The notes beneath the pieces are model-generated. The model was not told where the DNA came from. It saw nothing but the letters and a program-made list of their open reading frames with translations, and searched no databases. Made by a program: the position numbers and the translations under genes. From Pelagibacteraceae bacterium AG-470-G21 (lineage in GTDB: Bacteria; Pseudomonadota; Alphaproteobacteria; Pelagibacterales; Pelagibacteraceae), in NCBI GenBank assembly GCA_003211555.1, contig QCSH01000005.1, positions 22,619 through 86,618 of the forward strand: 64,000 nucleotides of DNA, read 5' to 3'. Each line of letters begins with the position of its first letter. Position 1 is the stretch's first letter. Below, piece by piece: positions 40,639-50,269 of this stretch.

Positions 40639-40925
40639 TTGCTATATTTTATCTGGCTCTTCAAGTTTTAAAATTATACTCTTATGTTGTAATTGCAAAT
40701 GTTGTTATTAGCTGGTTAGTTGCATTTAATGTTCTAAATACTAGCAATCGATTTGTTTATTTAATATTAGATTTTACTTACAAATTAACCGAACCACTTC
40801 TGATAAGAATTAGAAGATTTTTACCTAATCTTGGTGCTTTTGATATTTCACCTATCGTACTTCTTTTGTTGATATGGTTTATAGAAATGTGTATGAAACT
40901 CTACATTGCACCACTAATATTTTAA
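40635..40925 (+). CDS. YggT family membrane protein
   Basis: YSYVVIANVVISWLVAFN...KLTEPLLIRIRRFLPNLGAFDISPIVLLLLI. Confidence 0.92.
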   Translation: MIAIFYLALQVLKLYSYVVIANVVISWLVAFNVLNTSNRFVYLILDFTYKLTEPLLIRIRRFLPNLGAFDISPIVLLLLIWFIEMCMKLYIAPLIF

Positions 40926-40928
40926 TAA

Positions 40929-41774
40929 ATGATTTTAATCGATGGAAAAAAAGCTGCTGCTGATTTAAGAGAAGAATTAAAAAAAGAAGTCTCTATTTTA
41001 AAAGATAAGCATAATAAAGTACCAGGTTTAACAGTCATATTGATTGGTGATTTAGCACCTAGTCAAATTTATGTTAGAAATAAAGAGAAATCTGCCAATG
41101 AAGTGGGCCTTAAATCAGAGGTGATTAGATACCCTGACAGTGTTGAAGAAAGTGAAGTTTTAAAAAAAATCGATGAACTTAATAATGACGATACCGTTTC
41201 AGGAATTTTAGTTCAGCTCCCACTTCCTAAACATATTGATAAACAAAAAGTTATAGAGGCAATTATGCCAGAGAAGGATGTAGATGGATTTCATCCCATG
41301 AATGTTGGTAATCTATCGTCAGGTTATGAAAGTTCTATTCCATGCACTCCTTTAGGTTGTTATTTATTAATAAAAAAAATTGAACCAAACCTTAATGGAA
41401 AAAAGGCTGTAATTGTTGGAAGATCAAATTTAAATGGTAAGCCAATGACACAGTTGTTGTTGAAAGAAAATTGTACGGTTACAATTACTCATTCAAAAAC
41501 AAATGATCTTAAAGGTGAATGTTTAAAAGGAGACATTATAGTTGCTGCTGTTGGGATTCCTGAGCTTGTAAAAGGTGATTGGGTAAAAAAAGATGCAATT
41601 GTGATTGACGTTGGTATTAACAAAACTGAAAACGGCCTAGTTGGCGATGTGGCATTTGACGAAGTATCAAAAGTTGCAAAAGCTTTAACTCCAGTTCCAG
41701 GTGGAGTCGGACCTATGACTATTGCATGTTTACTTAAAAATACAATTGAGTGTTTTAAGAGAGCAAATAAATAA
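40929..41774 (+). CDS. folD: Methylenetetrahydrofolate dehydrogenase/cyclohydrolase
   Basis: GDLAPSQIYVRNKEKSANEVG; GILVQLPLPKHID; PEKDVDGFHP; VPGGVGPMTIACLL. Confidence 0.97.
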   Translation: MILIDGKKAAADLREELKKEVSILKDKHNKVPGLTVILIGDLAPSQIYVRNKEKSANEVGLKSEVIRYPDSVEESEVLKKIDELNNDDTVSGILVQLPLPKHIDKQKVIEAIMPEKDVDGFHPMNVGNLSSGYESSIPCTPLGCYLLIKKIEPNLNGKKAVIVGRSNLNGKPMTQLLLKENCTVTITHSKTNDLKGECLKGDIIVAAVGIPELVKGDWVKKDAIVIDVGINKTENGLVGDVAFDEVSKVAKALTPVPGGVGPMTIACLLKNTIECFKRANK

Positions 41775-41780
41775 AATTTA

Positions 41781-44318
41781 TTACTGATTTCTAATTAAAG
41801 GATAAACTTTAGGACTTAAGTATTTAAGATTAGTTAACATAATTAAAATCAAGGTCACAATTCCTATAGAGGCACCAAGGTAAATTAAAACTTTAAAATC
41901 GAATTGCCAAACTAATTCAAAAATATTCTCCATAATAAATTTTGATCCAATTACTGCAAAAAAAATTGCAATTAATATTACCGACATAAAAATAATTATA
42001 AATTCTATCAAAGACGAAAATATAATTTCTTTTTTTGAAAAACCTAAAATTTTAAATACAAGATTTTGGTACTCTTTTACTTTTCCTTGTACCATTATAG
42101 CACTTGAGATAACAATCAATCCAATGACAATTGTTACACCAGAAATTAGGGTTACAGCTATGAAGACTTTATTTAAAACTGATGTTACTTTGTTTAAGTA
42201 ATCAGCAATTTTTATCATAGACAAACTCGGCAATACTTCTAACATTTTGGTTTCATCAAAATTATCTGGATTTTTAAATTTAGCAGTTGCTAAATATTCA
42301 TGAGGAATTTTTTTCGCAAATTGTGGATTAAATAACATCGCAAAATTAATACTTAGATCACGATAATCAACTTCTCTAAAATTAACTATTTCTCCATCAA
42401 TTTCTCGACCATAAATGTTTAAAGTAAAAATATCTCCCAACTCAATATTAAAATCTTTAGCCACTTTTGCATCAAGTGATATCTGAAGTTGGTTAGGTTT
42501 AGATAAATCCCACCATTCTCCTTTTATAATTGGGTTATCTTTAGGTATATTTTCAACCCAAGAAGATCTTCTTTCACTTCCAATTACCCAATAACTATCA
42601 TTATCTGGTTTAATATAGCTATTTGGATTCACACCATTAATTTTTACTATTCCTGAAGAAACCATAGGCACTATTTCAATGTTCGCATCAGGGCTCATTT
42701 TGTAAACACCTTGTTCAAATTTTTTCTTTTCACCTTTTTGAATTCCAACAAAAAAATAATCAGGTGCAATATCTGGAATAGATCTTGCAATTTCTCTTTT
42801 AAAATTTGTTCCAACCAAAGCTAAAGTTAATAATAAAGTTACACCTAAGCCTAAAGACATAATCGTTATAGGGGTGATACTTTTTGTTTGAGTTATATTT
42901 TTTATCGATACTTTTAAAGAGATATTTGAAATAAAATTAAACTTTTTCAGTAAATAAATTATAATTTTCGAAAGTAAAAAAAATACAATTAGACATACAA
43001 AAAAAGCCAGAAAATAACCCAAGCTATAAGAAGGCCTTTCAGATCCTAGTGTAAACAATAAAACTAAAAATGATAACAAGATAAAACTCAAAATAACCGA
43101 CTTTTTTGAGTAATAAAATTGTAGGTTTTGGAATACATTTCTAAATAGGTTTGATGCTTTAACTTGATCAATTGAACTTATTGTTGGTATTGAAAAAATG
43201 ATAAGAACTAACAAACCTACAATAAATATTTTTATAAAATTAATTAAAGAGAATTTTGGATAAACATTTAATCCCAACCCATCAGATAAATATTTATCTG
43301 CAATTGGTATAATTAAAAAACTTGAGCTATAAGAAATTACAGTAATAATAAATAATAATATTAATAATTGAAGATAATAAAGTGTTTTTATATTCCCTGA
43401 ATAAAATCCTACAGCTTTTCTTACAGCTATAGACATATTATTCTGGTTTATAAATGATAACAATGTATTAGCGATACCTATTCCAGCAATTAACATTGCA
43501 CTAATTGAAACTAAAGAAAGAAATTGGGAAAAATTATTAATTATCCTTTTTAAGCCACTAGCTGAATTTTCTGGAAATCTAAGTTTTACTTTTTGGTCAT
43601 CTTTAAAAATATCTTTGATCTTACTTTCTATTTTTTCTGGATCATCACTTGGTTTAAACTTTACTTTATATTCATAATTTAAAAAACTACCTATTCCATT
43701 TAGTTTTAGTATCTCCAAAGTTTGTTTTCCTGCTAATGCCCAATCTCCAAAAGCTACAAACCCACTGACATCGGGTACAGATTTTATAATTCCAACAACT
43801 ATGAAACTTTGATCTTGTACCTTAACTTTGTCATTTATTTTTATCTTTAAAGTTTTTGATAAACTTTCATTAATCAAAATTGTCTTGGGTTCCTTTTGCA
43901 TTCTTTCATAAGCTTCTTCTGGCTCATAAACAACTTCACCGTATAACGGATATTTTTCATCAACTGTTTTAATTCTTGTAAATAATGATTTATTTTTTTC
44001 TCTGCCTGTCGTAGAAAGCATTGTACTGAACTCTATCATTTGTGAGACAGTTGAAAATTCCTTTACTTTATTGACTAAATTAAGATCCCCCTGATTACGG
44101 TTATAATCGATTTCGAGATCTCCACCCAAAAGAACTTTTGCATTATCATTAAGCTCTTTTTTTAAACTATCTTCAATTGTAAAGATGGCACTTAAAATAA
44201 AAAGACTTATAAAAAGCGTTACAATAATGCTTGAAATTTTTTTATAATTTCTGCTTAAATCCTTTAAAGCATATTTGAATATTAAACTTAACTCCGAAGG
44301 ATTATTTAATTTTTCCAT
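41781..44318 (-). CDS. ABC transporter permease, double FtsX domain (YbbP-like)
   Basis: 845-aa, two FtsX-like TM blocks; adjacent to YbbA-like ATPase and TesA-like esterase. Confidence 0.9.
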   Translation of the reverse strand: MEKLNNPSELSLIFKYALKDLSRNYKKISSIIVTLFISLFILSAIFTIEDSLKKELNDNAKVLLGGDLEIDYNRNQGDLNLVNKVKEFSTVSQMIEFSTMLSTTGREKNKSLFTRIKTVDEKYPLYGEVVYEPEEAYERMQKEPKTILINESLSKTLKIKINDKVKVQDQSFIVVGIIKSVPDVSGFVAFGDWALAGKQTLEILKLNGIGSFLNYEYKVKFKPSDDPEKIESKIKDIFKDDQKVKLRFPENSASGLKRIINNFSQFLSLVSISAMLIAGIGIANTLLSFINQNNMSIAVRKAVGFYSGNIKTLYYLQLLILLFIITVISYSSSFLIIPIADKYLSDGLGLNVYPKFSLINFIKIFIVGLLVLIIFSIPTISSIDQVKASNLFRNVFQNLQFYYSKKSVILSFILLSFLVLLFTLGSERPSYSLGYFLAFFVCLIVFFLLSKIIIYLLKKFNFISNISLKVSIKNITQTKSITPITIMSLGLGVTLLLTLALVGTNFKREIARSIPDIAPDYFFVGIQKGEKKKFEQGVYKMSPDANIEIVPMVSSGIVKINGVNPNSYIKPDNDSYWVIGSERRSSWVENIPKDNPIIKGEWWDLSKPNQLQISLDAKVAKDFNIELGDIFTLNIYGREIDGEIVNFREVDYRDLSINFAMLFNPQFAKKIPHEYLATAKFKNPDNFDETKMLEVLPSLSMIKIADYLNKVTSVLNKVFIAVTLISGVTIVIGLIVISSAIMVQGKVKEYQNLVFKILGFSKKEIIFSSLIEFIIIFMSVILIAIFFAVIGSKFIMENIFELVWQFDFKVLIYLGASIGIVTLILIMLTNLKYLSPKVYPLIRNQ

Positions 44319-44967
44319 CTTTGATTTTAATTTTTCGTTTTGCTTTATCTGCTAATTTTGGATCATGTGTCACCATTATTAAAGAAGACCCTTCTTCTTT
44401 GACGTATTTAAATAAAATTTCAGAGATCATTATTGAGTTTTCGGTATCTAGGTTACCAGTTGGTTCATCAGCTAAAATCAAATCTGGTTTCATTGCAATA
44501 GCTCTTGCAATCGCCACACGTTGTTGCTCTCCGCCAGATAATTGACTTGGAAGATTATTGAATCTATGTTTTAGACCAAATCGATCTAATAAACTTTTTG
44601 CTTCTTTCTCAGGATTTTTAAATTCATTAAGTTCAAGTGTTAAAGCTACATTTTCAACTGCTGTATAATTTGGAATTAAATAGAAAGATTGAAATATAAT
44701 TCCTATATTTTGCTTTCTAATTTCAGATACTTCGTCTTCATTAAGATTTGTTATTTCCTTGTCTTGAAATATAATTTTCCCTGATGTTGGGCGTTCTAGC
44801 CCACCAATTAACATAATCAAGCTAGTTTTTCCTGACCCACTTTCTCCAACCACAGATACAGTTTCTTCTTTTTTTATAGTTAAATCAATATTTTTTAAAA
44901 CATTGATATTGTCCTTTCCAGTTTGGTATTTGAGATTTATTTTTTTTAATTTAAGAAGTGTGTTCAT
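44302..44967 (-). CDS. ABC transporter ATP-binding protein (LolD/YbbA-like); start corrected to 44967
   Basis: VVGESGSGKTSL; LSGGEQQRVAIARAIAMKPDLILADEPTGNLD; MNTLLKLKKINLKY start. Confidence 0.94.
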   Translation of the reverse strand: MNTLLKLKKINLKYQTGKDNINVLKNIDLTIKKEETVSVVGESGSGKTSLIMLIGGLERPTSGKIIFQDKEITNLNEDEVSEIRKQNIGIIFQSFYLIPNYTAVENVALTLELNEFKNPEKEAKSLLDRFGLKHRFNNLPSQLSGGEQQRVAIARAIAMKPDLILADEPTGNLDTENSIMISEILFKYVKEEGSSLIMVTHDPKLADKAKRKIKIKDGKIK

Positions 44968-45574
44968 GAATAAAAGTTTATTTATAAAAATATTGTTATT
45001 CTTTCTAGTGCACATAAATGCAAGTGCAATAGAAAAGGTTATATTATTCGGCGATAGTTTAATGGCGGGCTATGGTCTACCTAAAGAACAACACTTATCT
45101 TTGGTTTTAGAAAGTAATCTCATTAGGAGTGGTTTAAATATTAAGGTAATAAATGGAAGTGTATCAGGAAGTACTTCATCTAGTGGATTGAATAGAGCAG
45201 AATGGAGTTTATCAGAACCCGGTATTGATTTAATCATCCTTGGTCTTGGGGCAAATGATATGCTTAGAGGAATTCAACCAGACGAAACCGAGAGAAATTT
45301 AGAAGAAATAATTAAAATTGCTAATAGTAAAAAAATAAAAATTATAATAGCTGGCATGGTTGCGCCAACAACTCATGGAACTAAATATAAAAAAAATTTT
45401 GATACTATTTATCCTAAATTGTCAAAAAAATATAATTTACCTCTAATTCCATTTTTGTTAGAAGGTGTTGCTCTTGATCCAAATCTAAATCAACAAGATG
45501 GAATACATCCTAACAAAGCTGGAACAATAGTAATAAGTAATACAATTCAAGATATTATTTCAAAAAATTATTAA
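44966..45574 (+). CDS. tesA: GDSL arylesterase/lysophospholipase (TesA-like); start corrected to 44966
   Basis: MNKSLFIKILLFFLVHINASA signal peptide; ILFGDSLMAGYGL; DGIHPNKAG. Confidence 0.94.
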   Translation: MNKSLFIKILLFFLVHINASAIEKVILFGDSLMAGYGLPKEQHLSLVLESNLIRSGLNIKVINGSVSGSTSSSGLNRAEWSLSEPGIDLIILGLGANDMLRGIQPDETERNLEEIIKIANSKKIKIIIAGMVAPTTHGTKYKKNFDTIYPKLSKKYNLPLIPFLLEGVALDPNLNQQDGIHPNKAGTIVISNTIQDIISKNY

Positions 45575-45580
45575 TCGGAT

Positions 45581-46582
45581 ATGAAAAAAAAATATCATCA
45601 TTTAGCAAATGGCACATTTCGAAATCCTGAGGGATCAAAGGTGATTGATATGAATTTCAATTGGTCGTTTAAGGTCTTTAACCAAGAAAAAAAAAAATTA
45701 GATATGACTTTTCCTGAAAGTAATATTATTAAAAAAGAAAAAGTTTTATTGGATTTAAATAATTTCCAAAAAGAAGATTATGTAGCGTGGATAGGTCATG
45801 CAACATTTTTATTAAAATTAGGGGAAACAACAATAATAACAGATCCAGTTTTTTCAAAAAATGCAGGACCTTTATTTTTCGGGCCAAAGAGATATAACGA
45901 ACCAGCATTAAAACTTAATGAGATACCAAGAACAGATATTTTTCTACTAACTCACAATCACTACGATCATCAAGACATGAAAACAATAATGAGATTTCCT
46001 TATAAAGATTCTAAAGTCTTGATACCTTTAGGACTAAAAAAATATTTTAAAATTAATAGATTTAAAGATGTGAATGAAATGGATTGGTACGATCAAATAA
46101 CAATAAATCAGAATTTAAATATTACTTTTTTGCCATCAGTCCACTGGTCAAAAAGGAGCTTAACGGACACTAATAAAACTTTATGGGGTAGCTATTTGAT
46201 TGAATACAAAGGAAAAAAAATATTATTTTCATGTGATACTGGTGTTGGAAAAATATATAAAGAATTGGGAGATAAGTACGGTCCAATTGATTTAACATTT
46301 ATTAACATTGGCGCATATAATTTTTATCCTATGGCTTCAATTAAAGATTCTTCTGCTTATCACACCAACCCTGAAGAAGCCCTTGGACTAGCTAAAGATT
46401 TAAAAAGTAAAAAAGTAATTGGAATGCATTGGGGAACTTTTGTTTTATCACTTGAGCCAATATTAGAGCCCCCTTTAAGGTTTAAGCAAAATGCAGAAAA
46501 ATTTGGATTTAAAAAAGACGATGCAATTATTTTTAAAATTGGTGAGTTTAAATTATTTAAAGAACTTTTTGATACTAACTAG
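45581..46582 (+). CDS. MBL-fold metallohydrolase (NAPE-PLD-like)
   Basis: WIGHATFLLKLGETTIITDPVFS; LTHNHYDHQD; GMHWGTF. Confidence 0.92.
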   Translation: MKKKYHHLANGTFRNPEGSKVIDMNFNWSFKVFNQEKKKLDMTFPESNIIKKEKVLLDLNNFQKEDYVAWIGHATFLLKLGETTIITDPVFSKNAGPLFFGPKRYNEPALKLNEIPRTDIFLLTHNHYDHQDMKTIMRFPYKDSKVLIPLGLKKYFKINRFKDVNEMDWYDQITINQNLNITFLPSVHWSKRSLTDTNKTLWGSYLIEYKGKKILFSCDTGVGKIYKELGDKYGPIDLTFINIGAYNFYPMASIKDSSAYHTNPEEALGLAKDLKSKKVIGMHWGTFVLSLEPILEPPLRFKQNAEKFGFKKDDAIIFKIGEFKLFKELFDTN

Positions 46583-47639
46583 AATTTTCCATCAACCACA
46601 ATCCATCTTGATTTAAAAAATATAGTTTACCATTTATAGGATGAATTTGTATGTCTCTGATTCTTCCAATTTTATCTTTAAATATTATTTCCTCTTTTAC
46701 CTCTGATAAATCATTAAACTCTAATTTTCTTAAAGACTTATCTTTAAGAGAAGTAATTAATGCATGACCATTCCATTCTTTAAATTCATTCCCTTTGTAA
46801 ATTGTGATTGCACTTGTGGCTATAGATGGAACCCAATATTGAATGGCTTTTGTAAAGCCAGGTTTCCATTTTGGCCCTATTGGTATACCTGAATAATTTG
46901 TGCCACCCCATCCAAGAATTTTCCAACCATAATTTTCACCTTTCTTTGCTTCACCAAACCAATCGCCTCCTTTTGCACCATGATTGCTCATATAAATTTT
47001 TCCATCAAAAGGTGATAAAGTTAAACCTTGAGGATTTCTTACACCAATTTGATATATTTCAGGTAGCCAGTCTGATTTCCCCTCAAAACGAGGATTGTCT
47101 TTTGGAATGCCACCATCTAGATAAATTCTAATTATACTTCCTGGATGTTTATTTCCATCTTGAGCAATCATTCCCCCACCTCTTTCACCCGCAGAAGCAA
47201 ATAAATATTTGTCTTTAATTACCAGTCTTGAACCAAAATGATAAGGTGAGTCAATTGGTGGATTGGCTTGAAAAATATTTTTAAAATTTAATTTGTTTTT
47301 ATTAAATTTTGCACGTGCAATTGAAGTACTGGTCTTCCAATTATTTCTATTTTCTGTGTATGAGATGTAAATATAATCTTCATGATACAGAATATCCAAT
47401 AATCCTCCCTGTCCATATTCTACAAAATTTAAGTTATGACCAATTTCATTTATCTCTTTTGTCGAAATATTAACAAATTTTATTTTGCCACTTTTCTCGG
47501 TAACAATCATTTCATTATCATTTACGAATGACGAGCCCCAAGGTGCTTCTAATTCAGTAATTTTATTAAAATTAAAATTTTTACTAAATGAATTAGTTGA
47601 GAATAATATTAAGGATAAAAGAAATAAAAATTTCTTCAC
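46575..47639 (-). CDS. PQQ-dependent sugar dehydrogenase-like protein (glucose/sorbosone dehydrogenase); GTG start at 47639 proposed
   Basis: APWGSSFVNDNEMIVTEKSGKI; GVRNPQGLTLSP; MSNHGAKGGD; (V)KKFLFLLSLILFSTNSFS signal peptide. Confidence 0.9.
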   Translation of the reverse strand: MKKFLFLLSLILFSTNSFSKNFNFNKITELEAPWGSSFVNDNEMIVTEKSGKIKFVNISTKEINEIGHNLNFVEYGQGGLLDILYHEDYIYISYTENRNNWKTSTSIARAKFNKNKLNFKNIFQANPPIDSPYHFGSRLVIKDKYLFASAGERGGGMIAQDGNKHPGSIIRIYLDGGIPKDNPRFEGKSDWLPEIYQIGVRNPQGLTLSPFDGKIYMSNHGAKGGDWFGEAKKGENYGWKILGWGGTNYSGIPIGPKWKPGFTKAIQYWVPSIATSAITIYKGNEFKEWNGHALITSLKDKSLRKLEFNDLSEVKEEIIFKDKIGRIRDIQIHPINGKLYFLNQDGLWLMENSS

Positions 47640-47640
47640 T

Positions 47641-48351
47641 TTATGAAAGTTTTGATCTACCACCATCGACAGCAATAATTTGTCCTGTAACCCAAGAACT
47701 GTCTTCAGTTATTAAAAATTTTGCAAGTGAAGCTGAGTCTTTACCTTCTCCAAGTCTCTTTAATGGATGAGCTTTTGCGATACCATCAGCTAAAACTTTA
47801 TTTTTAAGCATCGGCTCTGCAATTTTTGAATTAGTTAAACTTGGTGCAATGCAATTTACTCTTATATTTGGAGCAAATTCTGCTGCTAAAGAAACACTTA
47901 ATCCTTCAACAGCTGCTTTAGTTGAAGCTATAATTGCATGATTTGCAAAACCTCTTTGAGCAGCTACAGTTGAAAACAAAACAATCGATCCTTTATTTTT
48001 CTTTAAACTTTCTTGATAACCTTTAATTAAATCTACTGCAGAATATAAATTTAGTTTCATGCATTTTGTAAAATCTTGTTCTGAAACCATTCTCAAAGGT
48101 TTTAAATCAATCGAACCAACGCAATAAGCTACACCTTTGATATCATTTATTTCGGACTTAATTTTTTCAACAAAACCATTTTCTAAAACATCAGCAACTG
48201 TATATTTACAATTTAGTTTTTCAGATAAAGATTTTGTTCTTTCTTCATCTCTACCAACTAAATGTACTTCTTTGCCGGCTGCATATAACTGTTCGGCTAA
48301 ATTAGATCCGATAGATCCTGTCGCACCTACTACTAAATATTTTTCTGACAT
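47641..48351 (-). CDS. Short-chain dehydrogenase/reductase
   Basis: VVGATGSIGSNLAEQLY; S/Y/K (IASTKAAVEGL variant); GQIIAVDGGRS. Confidence 0.9.
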   Translation of the reverse strand: MSEKYLVVGATGSIGSNLAEQLYAAGKEVHLVGRDEERTKSLSEKLNCKYTVADVLENGFVEKIKSEINDIKGVAYCVGSIDLKPLRMVSEQDFTKCMKLNLYSAVDLIKGYQESLKKNKGSIVLFSTVAAQRGFANHAIIASTKAAVEGLSVSLAAEFAPNIRVNCIAPSLTNSKIAEPMLKNKVLADGIAKAHPLKRLGEGKDSASLAKFLITEDSSWVTGQIIAVDGGRSKLS

Positions 48352-48378
48352 AAATTTTTAAAGAGTTATATATAGTTA

Positions 48379-49869
48379 ATGAAATTATTTTTTCTACTTG
48401 GAAATCAGCTTTTCTCAGAGAAATATCTAGAAAAGTACAGAAAAGACCACATTTTCTATATGGCAGAAGATTATCAGCTTTGTACATACGAAAAGCATCA
48501 TAAACAAAAGATATTATTGTTCTTATCTTGCATGCGATCTCACGCAGATAGACTAAAAAAAAATAGATTTAAATTAGAATATTCTTCGATCGAAGATAAA
48601 TCTTTTAAGCTTGATTACACAGAAAAATTAAAAAAAATAATTAAATCAAAGAAAATCAAAGAAATTTCAAGTTTCGAAATTGAGGATAAGTTTTTTGAAA
48701 ATAAAATTACCAATTTTTTAAAAAAAGAAAAAATTAAATGGAATATTATTCAAACACCAATGTTTTTGAACTCAAGAGAAAAATTTAAAGATTATTTATC
48801 AAAATCAAAAAAACCTTTTATGGCAGTTTTTTATAAAGAAACTAGAAGAGATTTGGACATACTCATGAAAAAAGATGGTAATCCAGAAGGAGGCAAATGG
48901 AGTTTTGACGAAGAAAATCGAAATAAACTTCCAAAAAATATATCTATACCCAAATTTCCTAAAATTACTGAGACTGTTCATACTAAAGAATTAAAAATTT
49001 TAATTGATAAAAATTTTAAAAGTCACCCAGGTAATACGAAAGACTTTTGGCTTGCTACGGAATATGATGATGTAATTAAATTATTAAATTTTTTTATTAA
49101 AGAGAAATCAAATTTATTTGGGGATTATGAAGATGCAGTTGATCAGAAAGACAATATATTATTTCATAGTGCTTTAAGTCCTTACATCAATTTAGGTCTT
49201 ATCACTCCAGAATTTATAATTAAAAAAGTTTTAGATTTTCACAATAAAAATAATATAAGATTAAATTCCTTAGAGGGTTATATTCGTCAAGTAATCGGAT
49301 GGAGAGAATTTATGAGGGGAATTTATCAAAGCTATTCAAAAGAAATGGAAACTAGAAATTTTTTTAAACAAAATAGAAAAATGAAAAACTCATGGTACGA
49401 AGGAACAACAGGATTACCACCTCTAGATTATGCTATTAAAAATGCAGTGAATTATGGTTGGTCACATCATATTGAAAGGTTAATGATTTTATCAAACATA
49501 ATGAATTTATGTGAGGTGAAGCCAACGTATGTTTACAAATGGTTTATGGAAATGTTTGTAGACTCCTCTGACTGGGTAATGGTCCCGAATGTTTATGGAA
49601 TGGGGCTTTTCAGTGACGGAGGAATATTTGCAACAAAACCATATATTTGTGGCTCCGCTTATTTCATGAAAATGATGGATTTTAAAAAAGGAGAATGGTG
49701 CAATACCATGGATGGTCTTTACTGGAGATTCATAAATAGAAATAGAGCCTTCTTCTTAAAAAATCCTAGACTATCTATGATGGTTAGAATTTTCGATAAA
49801 ATGAAACCTGACAGAAAAAAATTAATTTTAGCTGAGGCAGAAAAATTTATTAAAAAAAATACTGCATAG
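48379..49869 (+). CDS. Photolyase/cryptochrome-related protein (FeS-BCP/COG3046 family homologue)
   Basis: GNQLFSEKYLEKYRKDHIFYMAEDYQLCTYEKHHKQKILLFLSCMR; IRQVIGWREFMRGIY; VDSSDWVMVPNVYGMGLFSDGG. Confidence 0.92.
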   Translation: MKLFFLLGNQLFSEKYLEKYRKDHIFYMAEDYQLCTYEKHHKQKILLFLSCMRSHADRLKKNRFKLEYSSIEDKSFKLDYTEKLKKIIKSKKIKEISSFEIEDKFFENKITNFLKKEKIKWNIIQTPMFLNSREKFKDYLSKSKKPFMAVFYKETRRDLDILMKKDGNPEGGKWSFDEENRNKLPKNISIPKFPKITETVHTKELKILIDKNFKSHPGNTKDFWLATEYDDVIKLLNFFIKEKSNLFGDYEDAVDQKDNILFHSALSPYINLGLITPEFIIKKVLDFHNKNNIRLNSLEGYIRQVIGWREFMRGIYQSYSKEMETRNFFKQNRKMKNSWYEGTTGLPPLDYAIKNAVNYGWSHHIERLMILSNIMNLCEVKPTYVYKWFMEMFVDSSDWVMVPNVYGMGLFSDGGIFATKPYICGSAYFMKMMDFKKGEWCNTMDGLYWRFINRNRAFFLKNPRLSMMVRIFDKMKPDRKKLILAEAEKFIKKNTA

Positions 49870-49997
49870 TGAGAAAAGAAAGTTTACCCACAAAAATTTG
49901 CCCTGTATGTAAGAGACCTTTTACTTGGAGAAAAAAATGGAAATTAAACTGGGATAAAGTGAAATATTGTTCTAAGAAATGTTCAAAAAATAACTAA
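49869..49997 (+). CDS. DUF2256 family small zinc-ribbon-like protein (42 aa, GTG start); absent from the supplied ORF track
   Basis: Manual translation: (M)RKESLPTKICPVCKRPFTWRKKWKLNWDKVKYCSKKCSKNN; CPVC...CSKKC pattern; overlaps the photolyase stop by 1 nt. Confidence 0.88.
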   Translation: MRKESLPTKICPVCKRPFTWRKKWKLNWDKVKYCSKKCSKNN

Positions 49998-50228
49998 TTA
50001 ACAACAAGAGCAGCTTTTCTTTTTCTCTGGTTTTTTTTCCTCAATCATTTCTTCCTTAGCAGCTGATTGTTCAAGAATTTTTGCTGCTTCAGCTTCTTTC
50101 TCTTTTGATATTTTACTTTCAATGTACGCATAAAGGGAGTTGAAACCCAATTTTGAAGCTTTCTTTTCTTCGTAATTCCTTCTACCTTTAAGATTTTCAA
50201 TAATTTCAAGAACTTGTGGGTTATTCAT
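49998..50228 (-). CDS. Small hypothetical protein with CSCC C-terminal tail
   Basis: 76 aa, EKKPEKKKSCSCC tail; stop abuts the DUF2256 stop. Confidence 0.7.
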   Translation of the reverse strand: MNNPQVLEIIENLKGRRNYEEKKASKLGFNSLYAYIESKISKEKEAEAAKILEQSAAKEEMIEEKKPEKKKSCSCC

Positions 50229-50269
50229 ATTATTGTTATCTCATAATTTTGATAATTTACAATAGTACT

